A DNA stretch of 64,000 bases from Sinomonas mesophila (GTDB lineage: Bacteria > Actinomycetota > Actinomycetes > Actinomycetales > Micrococcaceae): the NCBI RefSeq assembly GCF_001999765.1, contig NZ_KV908327.1, forward strand, positions 111,049 through 175,048. Direction: 5' to 3'. Numbering within the stretch: position 1 is the stretch's first letter; each line of letters opens with the position of its first letter. Under the pieces are notes generated by a model. The model made no database searches, was not told where the DNA came from, and worked only from the letters and a program-made list of their open reading frames with translations. Shown piece after piece: positions 44,542-54,853 of the stretch. A program made the translations under genes and the position numbers.

Positions 44542-45504
44542 ATGACTGATGCAGGGACCGAGCCCGCCACGAACATCCGGCTCGCGATGGACAAGGCCGA
44601 GACGCTCGTCGAGGCCCTCCCGTGGATCCAGCGGTTCGCCGGGACCACGATGGTCGTCAAGTACGGCGGCAACGCGATGGTCAACGACGAGCTGCGCCGC
44701 GCGTTCGCCGAGGACATCGTCTTCCTCCACCACGTGGGCATCCACCCCGTCGTCGTGCACGGCGGCGGCCCGCAGATCAACGCGATGCTCAAGCGCGTCG
44801 GGATCGAGAGCGAGTTCAAGGGCGGCCTGCGGGTCACGACCCCAGAGGCGATGGACGTCGTCCGCATGGTCCTCACCGGGCAGGTCGGCCGCGAGCTTGT
44901 GGGACTCATCAACTCCCACGGCCCGTACGCCGTCGGGCTCTCGGGCGAGGACGCGGGGCTCCTGCGCGCCGTCCGCACGGGGGCCGTGGTCGACGGCGAG
45001 GAGGTCGACCTCGGGCTCGTCGGCGAGGTCGTCGGCGTCGAGCCTGCCGCGGTGCACGACATCCTCGAGGCCGGGCGCATCCCCGTCGTCTCGACGGTCG
45101 CCCCCGAGGTCACCGTCGAGCGGGGCCCCGACGGCGCCGAGCGGCACGTGCCGACCGGCCAGGTGCTCAACGTCAACGCGGACACCGCGGCCGCCGCCGT
45201 CGCCGTCGCGCTCAAGGCCTCGCGGCTCGTCGTCCTGACCGACGTCGAGGGCCTCTACCGCAACTGGCCGGACAGGGGCTCGCTCATCTCGCAGATCTCT
45301 GCGTCCGAGCTGCGCGGGATGCTGCCCACGCTCGAGTCCGGCATGATCCCCAAGATGGGCGCGTGCCTCAAGGCCGTGACCGAGGGCGTGGACCGGGCCG
45401 CGATCGTCGACGGCCGCAGCCCCCACACGATGCTCCTCGAAGTCTTCACGAACGCAGGCGTCGGCACGCAGGTCGTGCCCGACGAGGAAGGGACCAGCGC
45501 ATGA
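44542..45504 (+). CDS. argB: Acetylglutamate kinase
   Basis: This 320-residue amino-acid kinase phosphorylates N-acetylglutamate. Motifs seen are [12 protein letters not shown] (phosphate binding), [40 protein letters not shown] and LLTDVEG-type [10 protein letters not shown]. An N-terminal helix, [13 protein letters not shown], is present; in arginine-inhibited hexameric kinases this helix links dimers, so feedback inhibition is likely. It starts nine bases after argJ and overlaps argD as ATGA. Confidence 0.97.
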   Translation: MTDAGTEPATNIRLAMDKAETLVEALPWIQRFAGTTMVVKYGGNAMVNDELRRAFAEDIVFLHHVGIHPVVVHGGGPQINAMLKRVGIESEFKGGLRVTTPEAMDVVRMVLTGQVGRELVGLINSHGPYAVGLSGEDAGLLRAVRTGAVVDGEEVDLGLVGEVVGVEPAAVHDILEAGRIPVVSTVAPEVTVERGPDGAERHVPTGQVLNVNADTAAAAVAVALKASRLVVLTDVEGLYRNWPDRGSLISQISASELRGMLPTLESGMIPKMGACLKAVTEGVDRAAIVDGRSPHTMLLEVFTNAGVGTQVVPDEEGTSA

Positions 45505-46811
45505 GCCAGCCGAATCAGAGCGAGGCGCTCGAGACCGCCAAGGCCTCCGAGCTCGCCGGCGCATCGTCGGGCGCGGAGTGGCTCGCGCGCTACTCCGACT
45601 CCCTCATGGGTGTTTTCGGCACGCCCCAGCGCGTCCTCGTGCGCGGCCAGGGCTGCTACGTGTGGGACGCCGACGGCCGCCAGTACCTCGACCTGCTCGG
45701 CGGGATCGCGGTCAACGCCCTCGGCCACGCGCACCCGTTCGTCACCTCGGTCATCTCGAGCCAGCTCGCGACCCTCGGACACGTCTCGAACTTCTTCACG
45801 AGCCCCACGCAGGTCGCGCTCGCGGAGAAGCTCCTGGCCATCACGGGCGCGCCCGCCGGCTCGAAGGTCTTCTTCGCGAACTCGGGCACCGAGGCCAACG
45901 AGGCCGCGTTCAAGCTCGCCCGCCGGAACAGCAAGAACGCCGAGGGCGGCCGCCGGACCAAGGTCGTCGCGCTCGAGGGCGCATTCCACGGCCGCACGAT
46001 GGGCGCCCTCGCGCTCACCGCCAAGAAGGCCTACCGCGAGCCGTTCGAGCCGCTGCCGGGCGGCGTCGTGCACGTGGCGTTCGGTGACATCGAGGCCCTG
46101 CGCGCCGAGGTCGACTCGACCACGCAGGCCGTCTTCCTCGAGCCCATCCAGGGCGAGGCCGGCGTCGTGCCGCTGCCCGAGGGCTACCTCGCCGAGGCGC
46201 GGCGGATCACGCGCGACGCCGGGGCCCTCCTCATCGTCGACGAGGTCCAGACCGGGATCGGCCGGACTGGGAGCTGGCTCGCGATCGAGGGCTCGGGGGT
46301 GATGCCCGACGCCGTGACCCTCGCCAAGGGCCTCGGCGGCGGCTTCCCGATCGGCGCCGTCGTCACCTTCGGCCCCGAGGCGAGCGCGTTCCTGTCCGCG
46401 GGCCAGCACGGCACGACCTTCGGCGGCAACCCCGTCGCGACGGCGGCCGCGCTCGCGACCATCCACGCGATCGAGAGCCAAGGCGTCTTGCCGAACGTCC
46501 TCGCCGTGGGGGACCGGCTGCGGGAGCGCCTCGTGGCGCTGCCCGAGGTCGCCGAGGTGCGGGGCCGGGGGCTGCTCGTGGGCCTCGACCTCGCGTTGCC
46601 CGCAGCGGTTCCCGACGACGCCAACCTCGCCGCCGCCGTCGTCAACGCCGCGCTCGACGCCGGCTTCATCGTCAACGCCCCCGGCCCGCGCACGCTCCGC
46701 CTCGCGCCGCCGCTCATCCTGACAGCCGAGCAGGCCGACACGTTCGCCGACGCCCTGCCCGGGCTCATCGCCGCGGCCGTCGCCACGCTCATCCCCAAGG
46801 AGACCCCATGA
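45501..46811 (+). CDS. argD: Acetylornithine aminotransferase
   Basis: This 436-residue class III PLP aminotransferase converts N-acetylglutamate semialdehyde to N-acetylornithine. It shows [48 protein letters not shown] and the PLP lysine in [15 protein letters not shown]. The N terminus has about 35 extra polar residues before the fold. It begins within the argB stop and ends within the argF start, both as ATGA. Confidence 0.97.
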   Translation: MSQPNQSEALETAKASELAGASSGAEWLARYSDSLMGVFGTPQRVLVRGQGCYVWDADGRQYLDLLGGIAVNALGHAHPFVTSVISSQLATLGHVSNFFTSPTQVALAEKLLAITGAPAGSKVFFANSGTEANEAAFKLARRNSKNAEGGRRTKVVALEGAFHGRTMGALALTAKKAYREPFEPLPGGVVHVAFGDIEALRAEVDSTTQAVFLEPIQGEAGVVPLPEGYLAEARRITRDAGALLIVDEVQTGIGRTGSWLAIEGSGVMPDAVTLAKGLGGGFPIGAVVTFGPEASAFLSAGQHGTTFGGNPVATAAALATIHAIESQGVLPNVLAVGDRLRERLVALPEVAEVRGRGLLVGLDLALPAAVPDDANLAAAVVNAALDAGFIVNAPGPRTLRLAPPLILTAEQADTFADALPGLIAAAVATLIPKETP

Positions 46812-47791
46812 CGACCACTACCGTCCGGCACTTCCTCAAGGACACCGACCTGAGCCCGGCCGAGCAGGCCGAGGTCCTGGACCTCGCCGTCCGCATGAAG
46901 GCCGAGCCCTACTCCGTCCAGCCGCTCGCGGCCGAGGGCTCCGCGCGCAAGACCGTCGCGGTGATCTTCGACAAGACCTCGACCCGCACGCGCGTCTCCT
47001 TCTCCGCCGGGGTGACGGACATGGGCGGCACGCCGCTCATCATCAACCCGGGCGAGGCGCAGATCGGGCACAAGGAATCCGTCGAGGACACCGCGAAGGT
47101 GCTCGAGCGCATGGTCGCCGCGATCGTGTGGCGCACGGGCGCGCACCAGGGCCTCGTGGACATGGCCGCGAACTCGCGCGTGCCCGTGGTCAACGCCCTC
47201 TGCGACGACTACCACCCCTGCCAGCTCCTCGCGGACCTGCTCACGGTCCGGGAGCACAAGGGCAGCCTCGCCGGACTGTCCATGGCCTACCTCGGCGATG
47301 CCGCGAACAACATGGCCAACTCGTACCTGCTCGCGGGCGTCACCGCAGGCATGCACGTGCGGATCGCCGGCCCCGAGGGCTACCTCCCGGCCGCTGACGT
47401 CGTCGCCGAGGCCGAGGCCGTGGCCGCGCAGACCGGCGGCTCGGTCCTCGTCACGACCGACGCCGCTGCGGCGCTCGCGGGCGCCGACGTCGTCGCGACG
47501 GACACATGGGTCTCGATGGGCCAGGAGGCCGAGAAGGAGTCGCGGATGCAGCTCTTCCGCGACTACTCCGTCGACGCCGCCGCGATGGGCCAGGCCGCGC
47601 CCGACGCCGTGTTCCTCCACTGCCTCCCGGCCTACCGCGGGTACGAAGTCGCCGCAGAGGTCATCGACGGCCCGCAGTCGGTGGTGTGGGACGAGGCCGA
47701 GAACCGCCTGCACGCCCAGAAGGCGCTGCTCGCGTGGCTCCTGCACCGCTCGGGCCAGGCCGTCGTGGACGGCCTGCCGGCCGCCTCATGA
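46808..47791 (+). CDS. argF: Ornithine carbamoyltransferase
   Basis: This 327-residue enzyme forms citrulline from ornithine and carbamoyl phosphate. The carbamoyl-phosphate loop is FDKTSTRTRVSF. The HPCQ-equivalent is YHPCQLLADLLTVREH, the ornithine loop is DTWVSMGQE, and the catalytic Cys is in FLHCLPAYRGYEV. It overlaps the argD stop as ATGA and is followed 10 bases later by argR. Confidence 0.97.
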   Translation: MTTTTVRHFLKDTDLSPAEQAEVLDLAVRMKAEPYSVQPLAAEGSARKTVAVIFDKTSTRTRVSFSAGVTDMGGTPLIINPGEAQIGHKESVEDTAKVLERMVAAIVWRTGAHQGLVDMAANSRVPVVNALCDDYHPCQLLADLLTVREHKGSLAGLSMAYLGDAANNMANSYLLAGVTAGMHVRIAGPEGYLPAADVVAEAEAVAAQTGGSVLVTTDAAAALAGADVVATDTWVSMGQEAEKESRMQLFRDYSVDAAAMGQAAPDAVFLHCLPAYRGYEVAAEVIDGPQSVVWDEAENRLHAQKALLAWLLHRSGQAVVDGLPAAS

Positions 47792-47801
47792 GGCCGCGAG
47801 C

Positions 47802-48332
47802 ATGAGCAGCGAGAGGCCTTCGATGCCGGCGCCCGCCCCGCAGACCAAGGCGGCCCGCCAGGCGCGCATCCGCGCGATCCTCGCGGGCCAGTCGGTGCGC
47901 TCGCAGGCGGAGCTCGCGACGCTGCTCGCGGACGACGGCGTGCTGGTCACCCAGGCGACGCTCTCGCGGGACCTCGTCGAGATCGGCGCCGTCCGGGTGC
48001 GCGGCGCCGACGGCGGCCTCGTCTACGCCGTGCGCGGCGAGGGCGGCGATCGGAGCCCACGGACCGGGCAGGACCAGGAGGTGCTCGACGCGCGGCTCGC
48101 GAAGCTGTGCGCCGAGCTCCTTGTCACGGCGGAGTCCAGCGCGAACATCGTCGTGCTCCGCACCCCGCCCGGCGCCGCGAACTTCCTCGCCCTCGCGATC
48201 GACCATTCGGTCATCCCGTCGATCCTCGGCACCATCGCCGGCGACGACACCGTCATGATCATCACCCGTGATCCGGCCGGCGGGGAGGCGGTCGCGGCCC
48301 GCTTCCTCGAGTTGGCATCGCAGGGGGCGTAG
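47802..48332 (+). CDS. argR: Arginine repressor
   Basis: This 176-residue regulator has an N-terminal winged helix (KAARQARIRAILAGQSVRSQ, VLVTQATLSRDLVEIGAVRV) and a C-terminal hexamerisation and arginine-binding domain (SANIVVLRTPPGAANFLALA, ILGTIAGDDTVMIITR). With arginine bound it represses arg genes, probably through the TGCATAA-containing sites before argC and argG. The ATG at 47802 is used; the ATG at 47823, preceded by GAGAGG, is an equally good alternative. It ends the argCJBDFR unit at a hairpin. Confidence 0.94.
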   Translation: MSSERPSMPAPAPQTKAARQARIRAILAGQSVRSQAELATLLADDGVLVTQATLSRDLVEIGAVRVRGADGGLVYAVRGEGGDRSPRTGQDQEVLDARLAKLCAELLVTAESSANIVVLRTPPGAANFLALAIDHSVIPSILGTIAGDDTVMIITRDPAGGEAVAARFLELASQGA

Positions 48333-48357
48333 CGAGAAGCCGGATCTTCCTTACGAC

Positions 48358-48393
48358 GGCCCCTCCCCGCGTCCAGTGACGTGGTGAGGGGCC
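48358..48393. terminator. Terminator hairpin after argR
   Basis: GGCCCCTC (48358-48365) pairs with GAGGGGCC (48386-48393) across a 20-base loop. It lies between argR and the converging DUF222 gene. Confidence 0.65.
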
Positions 48394-48434
48394 CTGCCGT
48401 GTCGTGGAGTCCGGGCAGGGCCGTTCCCCCATGG

Positions 48435-50084
48435 TCAGAAGGGTGGGGGTGGGTCGCTGTGGGGATAGGTCCTGTGCTTCCGGCCGGAGGGGCCGGTCCA
48501 TTCGAGGGTCCCGGGTGGTGGCGGTGGTGGGCTCTTCTGGTCGGTCTCCTGCTCGGCCGCTTGCCTGCCGCCGATCTGGCGGACTTTCCAGTAGCCGAGG
48601 GTCTTCTGGCGGTGGTGTTCGCGGCAGAGGAGGGCGAGGTTGTTGGTGTCGGTTTCGCCGCCCTGGGACCATGCGTGGGTGTGGTCGGCCTCGCAGGCGG
48701 GGCCGGGCTTCTCGCAGGCGGGGAAGGTGCAGGTCGCGTCGCGGATGGTGAGGAAGCGGCGCATGGCGGCGGTGGGGGCGTAGCGGGTGCGCTCGATGGC
48801 CAGCGGGGCCCCGGTGAGGGGGTGGACGACGAGCCGGGTCCAGAACTTCGTCTGCGCGGCGAGCCGCCGGGCGGCCTCGGAGTCGATGAGCCCGTAGCCG
48901 AGGATCTCTCCGGGAGTGTCGCTGGTGCCGGCGAGGGTGGCGGCGGGGACGGTGACCACGAGTTCGGTCCGCACGCCCGCGATCGGGCCCCCGGCCGAGC
49001 TGGTCCCGGTGGCGAGGAGGAGGTCGGTGAGGGCGTCGGCGCGCAGCTGGTTGACCGTGCGGGCCTCGTCGGGGGCTTGGAGGGAGCGGGCGACCGCGGT
49101 CAGGCGGGTGTCGATGAGGGCCCCGGTCTCGAGCGGGATGAGGGCGGTGAGGTGGGCCATGCCGTCCCCGCACGGGGTGATGTCCACGCGGCGGTCGGCG
49201 AGGGCCTTGGCCTTGCGCACGGCCAGGGGCGTGTCGGCGTAGTCCTCGGCGAGGCGGTGCAGCCGCCGGCCGAGGGCGCCGGGGGGGGGGGTCAGGTCGG
49301 GGTCATCGGGGGCGTCGATTCCCGCGGCGGCGGTGGCGAGCTCCTCGAGGCGGGCGGCCGGGATGGGGATGGCGGCGTCGAGGATGCCCGCGGCCCGGCG
49401 CCGGGTGAGCCGGCCGGCGCGCATGGCGGCCAGGACGGGGGCCATGGAGGGGGGGGTCAGGGCGAGGGCCTCCTCGACCATGGCCCGGGTGGTGCGCTGG
49501 GCGAGCTTGAGGACCGCGGCGGCCTCGGCGGCGGCCACGGCGGGGGCGTCGAGCCGGTCCACGGGTACCTCGCTGGAGGAGCCCTCGGCGCGGGTGAGCG
49601 CGGCGAGGAGGAAGATCCTGTTGGCGTCGAGGCGGGCCTGGTCGGCCTCGTTGGCCTCGAGGGCGTCCAGGACCTCCGCGGCGCGCTCGAGCCGGATCTG
49701 CGCCATCGCCGCCTCCGGCGGGGGCGGCTCCGTGGACGGGTCATGACCTGTTTCAGGCGCGGGAGCAGGTGCCTCAGGTGCCTGCCCGCAAGTGCAAGCG
49801 CAGCGGCAGCCGCCGTCCGCCGTCGTCCTGGGCATGCCCGGGAGCGGGTCGAACAGTGCCGGGTCGAACCGCGGAGCCTCGATCCACCGCACCTTCCCGG
49901 AGCAGATCGCGGCGAACTCCTCCGGGCTCATCGGGTCCACGACCCCGAGCTCCTCCGGGCTCAGGTCATCCCAGTCCTCGGGATCGTCCACGTCCAGGTC
50001 CGGGTCCCAATCGGGCACAGGCGACGGCCCAGGGAGGGGCGCGCCAATGGCGGCCCCCTCATCGAATCCCTGTTCCCCTGCCAT
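48435..50084 (-). CDS. DUF222 / HNH endonuclease domain protein (13E12-like)
   Basis: This 549-residue protein has an acidic Pro-rich N terminus, a DUF222 helical region (about 115-400, including LAQRTTRAMVEEALALTPPS and VNQLRADALTDLLLATG) and a C-terminal HNH nuclease domain. The latter shows CTFPACEKPGPACEADHTHA, the His of the HNH, then NNLALLCREHHRQKT. Zinc-binding cysteines are present. These proteins occur in many, often variable, copies in actinobacteria and behave like selfish or mobile genes; activity here is not shown. G11 and G8 runs lie in the coding strand complement. It lies antisense between argR and argG. Confidence 0.85.
   Translation of the reverse strand: MAGEQGFDEGAAIGAPLPGPSPVPDWDPDLDVDDPEDWDDLSPEELGVVDPMSPEEFAAICSGKVRWIEAPRFDPALFDPLPGMPRTTADGGCRCACTCGQAPEAPAPAPETGHDPSTEPPPPEAAMAQIRLERAAEVLDALEANEADQARLDANRIFLLAALTRAEGSSSEVPVDRLDAPAVAAAEAAAVLKLAQRTTRAMVEEALALTPPSMAPVLAAMRAGRLTRRRAAGILDAAIPIPAARLEELATAAAGIDAPDDPDLTPPPGALGRRLHRLAEDYADTPLAVRKAKALADRRVDITPCGDGMAHLTALIPLETGALIDTRLTAVARSLQAPDEARTVNQLRADALTDLLLATGTSSAGGPIAGVRTELVVTVPAATLAGTSDTPGEILGYGLIDSEAARRLAAQTKFWTRLVVHPLTGAPLAIERTRYAPTAAMRRFLTIRDATCTFPACEKPGPACEADHTHAWSQGGETDTNNLALLCREHHRQKTLGYWKVRQIGGRQAAEQETDQKSPPPPPPGTLEWTGPSGRKHRTYPHSDPPPPF
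49281..49291. repeat. G11 homopolymer inside the DUF222/HNH gene
   Basis: Eleven consecutive G on the plus strand encode a proline run (TPPPGA) on the minus strand. A G8 run lies nearby at 49449-49456. Such runs slip in replication and in sequencing, so frame errors here would disable the gene. Confidence 0.9.
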
Positions 50085-50261
50085 GGACCTACCCTCGCAC
50101 AGGGCTCCGACAATTCTCGGCGAGGACAGGGAGACCCTCAAGCGCCGTGACGCGAAGCTGGCGCGGATCGGCGCGCCTTCTGAAGAATCCGGCCCCTGGG
50201 GTCGGGATCCGTCCTCATCCGGTGGGACAGTGGTGGCACACGACGCCGAAAGGGGCCCACC

Positions 50262-50690
50262 ATGACCACCCTGCCCACGCCGGTCGACCCGCCCGAGCTG
50301 CACACGAGCCCGGCCTTCGCCCAGGGGATGATCCTGCCCGCGGGGCCGACGCTGTACGTCGGCGGGCAGAACGGCACCGACTCTGAGGGGAACCTGCTCG
50401 AGGGTCTCGGGCCGCAGGCCGAGCAGGCCATGCGCAACGTGTTCGCGGTGCTGGCCGCGGCGGGGACCGACCCTGAGCACGTCGCGAAGCTCACCATCTA
50501 CCTCGCGCCGGACGTCGATCCCGGCGAGGCCTACGCGGCCTCCTTCGGCGTGTGGGGCAATCGGCGCACCGCGGTCACCGTCCTGGCCATCGCACCTGCG
50601 CGGCCGGGTGCGCTCGTCGAGATCGACGCGGTCGCATCGATCCCCGCCCCATCAGACACGGCCCAGGGGGAACCCGCCTCCACCGCATGA
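50262..50690 (+). CDS. RidA/YjgF/YER057c/UK114-family protein
   Basis: This 142-residue protein has the Rid fold pattern: TSPAFAQGMILPAGPTLYVG at the start, GQNGTDSEGNLLEGLGPQAE with AMRNVFAVLAAAGTD, VAKLTIYLAP and a terminal GALVEIDAVASI. RidA enzymes hydrolyse reactive 2-aminoacrylate and other imines released by PLP enzymes. The Arg seen in classical RidA at the active site (usually IPxR) is not evident here, so it may be a non-RidA subgroup. AAAGGGG precedes the ATG. It lies between the DUF222 gene (divergent) and argG. Confidence 0.82.
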   Translation: MTTLPTPVDPPELHTSPAFAQGMILPAGPTLYVGGQNGTDSEGNLLEGLGPQAEQAMRNVFAVLAAAGTDPEHVAKLTIYLAPDVDPGEAYAASFGVWGNRRTAVTVLAIAPARPGALVEIDAVASIPAPSDTAQGEPASTA

Positions 50691-50702
50691 GACCATGCGT
50701 CC

Positions 50703-50996
50703 ATGGATGGTGATGAAGCCCCCGAAGTCAGCGCCCTCGCGATCAACGTCACGATCCCCGAGGCGCTCCGCTGGACCGACACGCGCCGCGGCGAGGAGTT
50801 CATCCTCACGACCCTGAACATCCGCCTCCTGCCGGACGGCCATCTCGCCGCGAAGGCCTACGGGCGCCCGACGGCGGGCGGCCGGGGTGCGTACGTCTCC
50901 TTCCGCGTCCCAGACCGGCCCGAACTCGCGCGGATCATCGCGGAGGCAGCGAGCCGCGCGAGCGAGCTGTGGGCAGGCCACCGCGGCCTCGGCTGA
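50703..50996 (+). CDS. Hypothetical protein, 97 residues
   Basis: This small acidic/basic mixed protein begins MDGDEAPEVSALAINVTIPE and includes RGEEFILTTLNIRLLPDGHL and GRGAYVSFRVPDRPELARII, suggesting a mainly beta domain with a C-terminal helix. No family is recognised, and it has no signal peptide or membrane segment. It starts 12 bases after the RidA-like gene, so the two may be co-transcribed. Codon use fits the genome. Confidence 0.6.
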   Translation: MDGDEAPEVSALAINVTIPEALRWTDTRRGEEFILTTLNIRLLPDGHLAAKAYGRPTAGGRGAYVSFRVPDRPELARIIAEAASRASELWAGHRGLG

Positions 50997-51099
50997 TGCT
51001 GAATCGGGCGATGTTGGCTGACGGTACGCACGACGGCGTGGCGTCACCTGCGGCGGGAGGGACTGCCCCTGCCGGGCAGGGAAGCCTAGACTCCGTGGG

Positions 51100-51294
51100 G
51101 TGGAACCGCTGAGCCTCCAGACGGACGAGGCACGCTCCCTCTTCGCAGGACTGCCCTTCGCCCGGCAGACCCTCGAGGCCCTCGCCGGCGCCCGCCTCCC
51201 GCCAGAGCTGACGGACCGCGAGGCCGTCCTGGCCGGCCTCGGCCGCACCCCCTCGGACGTCCCGCTTCCGGCGGGCTTTCCCATCTCACTCTAG
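51100..51294 (+). CDS. Hypothetical small protein, 64 residues
   Basis: This short ORF reads MEPLSLQTDEARSLFAGLPF, then ARQTLEALAGARLPPELTDR and ends PLPAGFPISL. No family is recognised. The GTG at 51100 lies seven bases after TAGACT (51087-51092), the same leaderless-type signal seen before many genes here, which supports expression. It ends just before the argG promoter. Confidence 0.5.
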   Translation: MEPLSLQTDEARSLFAGLPFARQTLEALAGARLPPELTDREAVLAGLGRTPSDVPLPAGFPISL

Positions 51295-51302
51295 GGCGCA
51301 GA

Positions 51303-51364
51303 TTGCGCCCGATGTATATCTATGTAGACTGATGCATAACAATTCGTTGCAGCCCCCTGCATAA
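51303..51364 (+). promoter_or_regulatory. argG promoter and ArgR-type operator region
   Basis: TTGCGC (51303-51308) and TAGACT (51325-51330), spaced by 16 bases, form a plausible promoter. TGCATAA occurs at 51333-51339 and again at 51358-51364, where it joins the AAGGAG ribosome site of argG. The AT-rich stretch between (ATGTATATCTATGTAG, CATAACAATTCG) resembles ARG boxes. The same heptamer pair flanks the argC promoter. Confidence 0.65.
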
Positions 51365-51374
51365 GGAGAACACT

Positions 51375-52580
51375 GTGAAGGAACGCATCGTCCTCGCCTA
51401 TTCGGGCGGTCTGGACACTTCCGTCGCCATCGGCTGGATCGCGGACGCGACCGGCGCCGAGGTCGTAGCCGTCGCCGTCGACGTCGGGCAGGGCGGCGAG
51501 GACATGGAGACGATCCGCCAGCGCGCCCTCGGCTGCGGCGCCGTCGAGGCCTACGTGGCCGACGCGCGCGACGAGTTCGCGGACGAGTATTGCATGCCCA
51601 CCCTCAAGGCGAACGGCCTCTACCAGGGTCACTACCCGCTGGTCTCGGCGATCTCCCGCCCGGTCATCGTCAAGCACCTCGTCAAGGCCGCCCGCGAGTT
51701 CGGCGCCACGACCGTCGCCCACGGCTGCACGGGCAAGGGCAACGACCAGGTCCGCTTCGAGGTCGGCATCCAGACCCTCGGCCCGGACCTCAAGTGCATC
51801 GCCCCGGTCCGCGACCTCGCCCTGACCCGCGACAAGGCCATCGCCTACGCGGAGGAGAAGCGCCTCCCGATCGTCACGACGAAGAAGAACCCGTACTCGA
51901 TCGACCAGAACGTCTGGGGCCGCGCCGTCGAGACCGGCTACCTCGAGGACATCTGGAACGCCCCGACCAAGGACATCTACGACTACACGCAGACGCCGGA
52001 GTTCCCGCCGGCGCCGGACGAGGTCACCATCTCCTTCAAGGAGGGTGTGCCGACGGCGGTCGACGGCGCCGAGATGTCGCCGCTGCAGGTCATCCAGGAG
52101 CTCAACCGCCGCGCCGGCGCGCAGGGCGTGGGCCGCATCGACGTCGTCGAGGACCGCCTCGTCGGCATCAAGAGCCGCGAGATCTACGAGGCCCCCGGCG
52201 CGATGGCGCTCATCACCGCGCACAAGCACCTCGAGGACGTCACCATCGAGCGCGAGCACGCCCGCTTCAAGGCCACCGTCAGTCAGCGCTGGAGCGAGCT
52301 CGTCTACGACGGCCAGTGGTTCTCCCCGCTCAAGCGCGCCCTCGACGTCTTCATCGACGACTCGCAGAAGCACGTCTCGGGCGACATCCGCATGGTCCTG
52401 CACGGCGGCCAGGCCGTCGTCAACGGGCGCCGTTCGGACTCCTCGCTCTACGACTTCAACCTCGCGACCTACGACACGGGCGACACGTTCGACCAGTCCA
52501 GCGCGAAGGGCTTCATCGACCTCTGGGGCATGTCCTCGAAGGTCGCCTCGAGCCGCGACCAGCGCGTCGCGGGGGAGTGA
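51375..52580 (+). CDS. argG: Argininosuccinate synthase
   Basis: This 401-residue enzyme joins citrulline and aspartate using ATP. The PP-loop [15 protein letters not shown] opens the protein. [16 protein letters not shown] binds citrulline/aspartate, and [20 protein letters not shown] is conserved. The GTG start has AAGGAG eight bases upstream. It is regulated through the upstream TGCATAA region. argH follows after six bases. Confidence 0.97.
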   Translation: MKERIVLAYSGGLDTSVAIGWIADATGAEVVAVAVDVGQGGEDMETIRQRALGCGAVEAYVADARDEFADEYCMPTLKANGLYQGHYPLVSAISRPVIVKHLVKAAREFGATTVAHGCTGKGNDQVRFEVGIQTLGPDLKCIAPVRDLALTRDKAIAYAEEKRLPIVTTKKNPYSIDQNVWGRAVETGYLEDIWNAPTKDIYDYTQTPEFPPAPDEVTISFKEGVPTAVDGAEMSPLQVIQELNRRAGAQGVGRIDVVEDRLVGIKSREIYEAPGAMALITAHKHLEDVTIEREHARFKATVSQRWSELVYDGQWFSPLKRALDVFIDDSQKHVSGDIRMVLHGGQAVVNGRRSDSSLYDFNLATYDTGDTFDQSSAKGFIDLWGMSSKVASSRDQRVAGE

Positions 52581-54041
<1,461 letters not shown>

Positions 54042-54064
54042 CACGCCCGTCGCATCATCGAGGG

Positions 54065-54853
54065 GTGGGGTCGCGCAGACTCATGCTCGTCGTGGCCCAT
54101 CCCGACGACGACGCCCTCGGCATCGCCGGCTCGATCGCCCTCCACGGCGACGAGCCGGCGTTCCGCTTCGTGCTCATCCACGCGACCGACGGCGCCGCGG
54201 GCCAGATCGCCCCTGAGGTGGATGCGACCCCCGCGACCCTCGGCGAGGTGCGCCGCGGCGAGGACGAGCGCGCGTGGCGCGCCCACGGGCGGATCCCGGA
54301 CCGGCACGAGTGGCTCGGGTACGAGGACGGGTTCCTCGCCGAGGCGGACTTCGAGGCCCTCACCGCGCGAATCCGGGACCTCATGGTCCAGGAGCGGCCC
54401 GACGTCGTGTGCACGTTCGGTCCGGACGGCGTCACGGGGCACCCGGACCACATCACGGTCGGCCGGGCCACGGACGAGGCCTTCCTGTCCCTCGCGGGCG
54501 ACGGCGGGCCTGGCCTGCGCCGGCTCCTGCACGCCGTCATGAAGCAGTCCACGTGGGGCGTCATCAACCGGGCCAGGGTCCGGGATGGCCTGCCGCCCTG
54601 GGACCCGACGCAGATCTACCACTGGCGCGGTGTCCCCGATGAGCTCGTGGACATCCGCGTCGACACGCACCTGGTCGCCGACCGCGTCGTCGACGGCATC
54701 GCCGAGCACCGCAGCCAGCGGCTCTCGCTCTTCGAGCACCCGGCGACCCGGCTCACGTGGCGCTCGGCGGCCTCCCGGGAGCACTTCGTCCAGGTCTGGC
54801 CCGCTCGCGTGCCCGGCCAGCGACGGCTCGCCGACATCTTCGAGGGCCTCTAG
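54065..54853 (+). CDS. PIG-L family deacetylase (LmbE-like)
   Basis: This 262-residue zinc hydrolase has the metal-binding AHPDDDALGIAG near the N terminus and GHPDHITVGRATDEAF further on, the two signatures of N-acetylglucosaminyl deacetylases. Actinobacterial relatives include MshB (mycothiol synthesis) and Mca (mycothiol-conjugate amidase). This protein is shorter than MshB and its substrate is not evident. The GTG at 54065 is used, six bases after CATCAT; an ATG at 54083 is an alternative. Its stop overlaps that of the converging PEP-enzyme gene. Confidence 0.85.
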   Translation: MGSRRLMLVVAHPDDDALGIAGSIALHGDEPAFRFVLIHATDGAAGQIAPEVDATPATLGEVRRGEDERAWRAHGRIPDRHEWLGYEDGFLAEADFEALTARIRDLMVQERPDVVCTFGPDGVTGHPDHITVGRATDEAFLSLAGDGGPGLRRLLHAVMKQSTWGVINRARVRDGLPPWDPTQIYHWRGVPDELVDIRVDTHLVADRVVDGIAEHRSQRLSLFEHPATRLTWRSAASREHFVQVWPARVPGQRRLADIFEGL

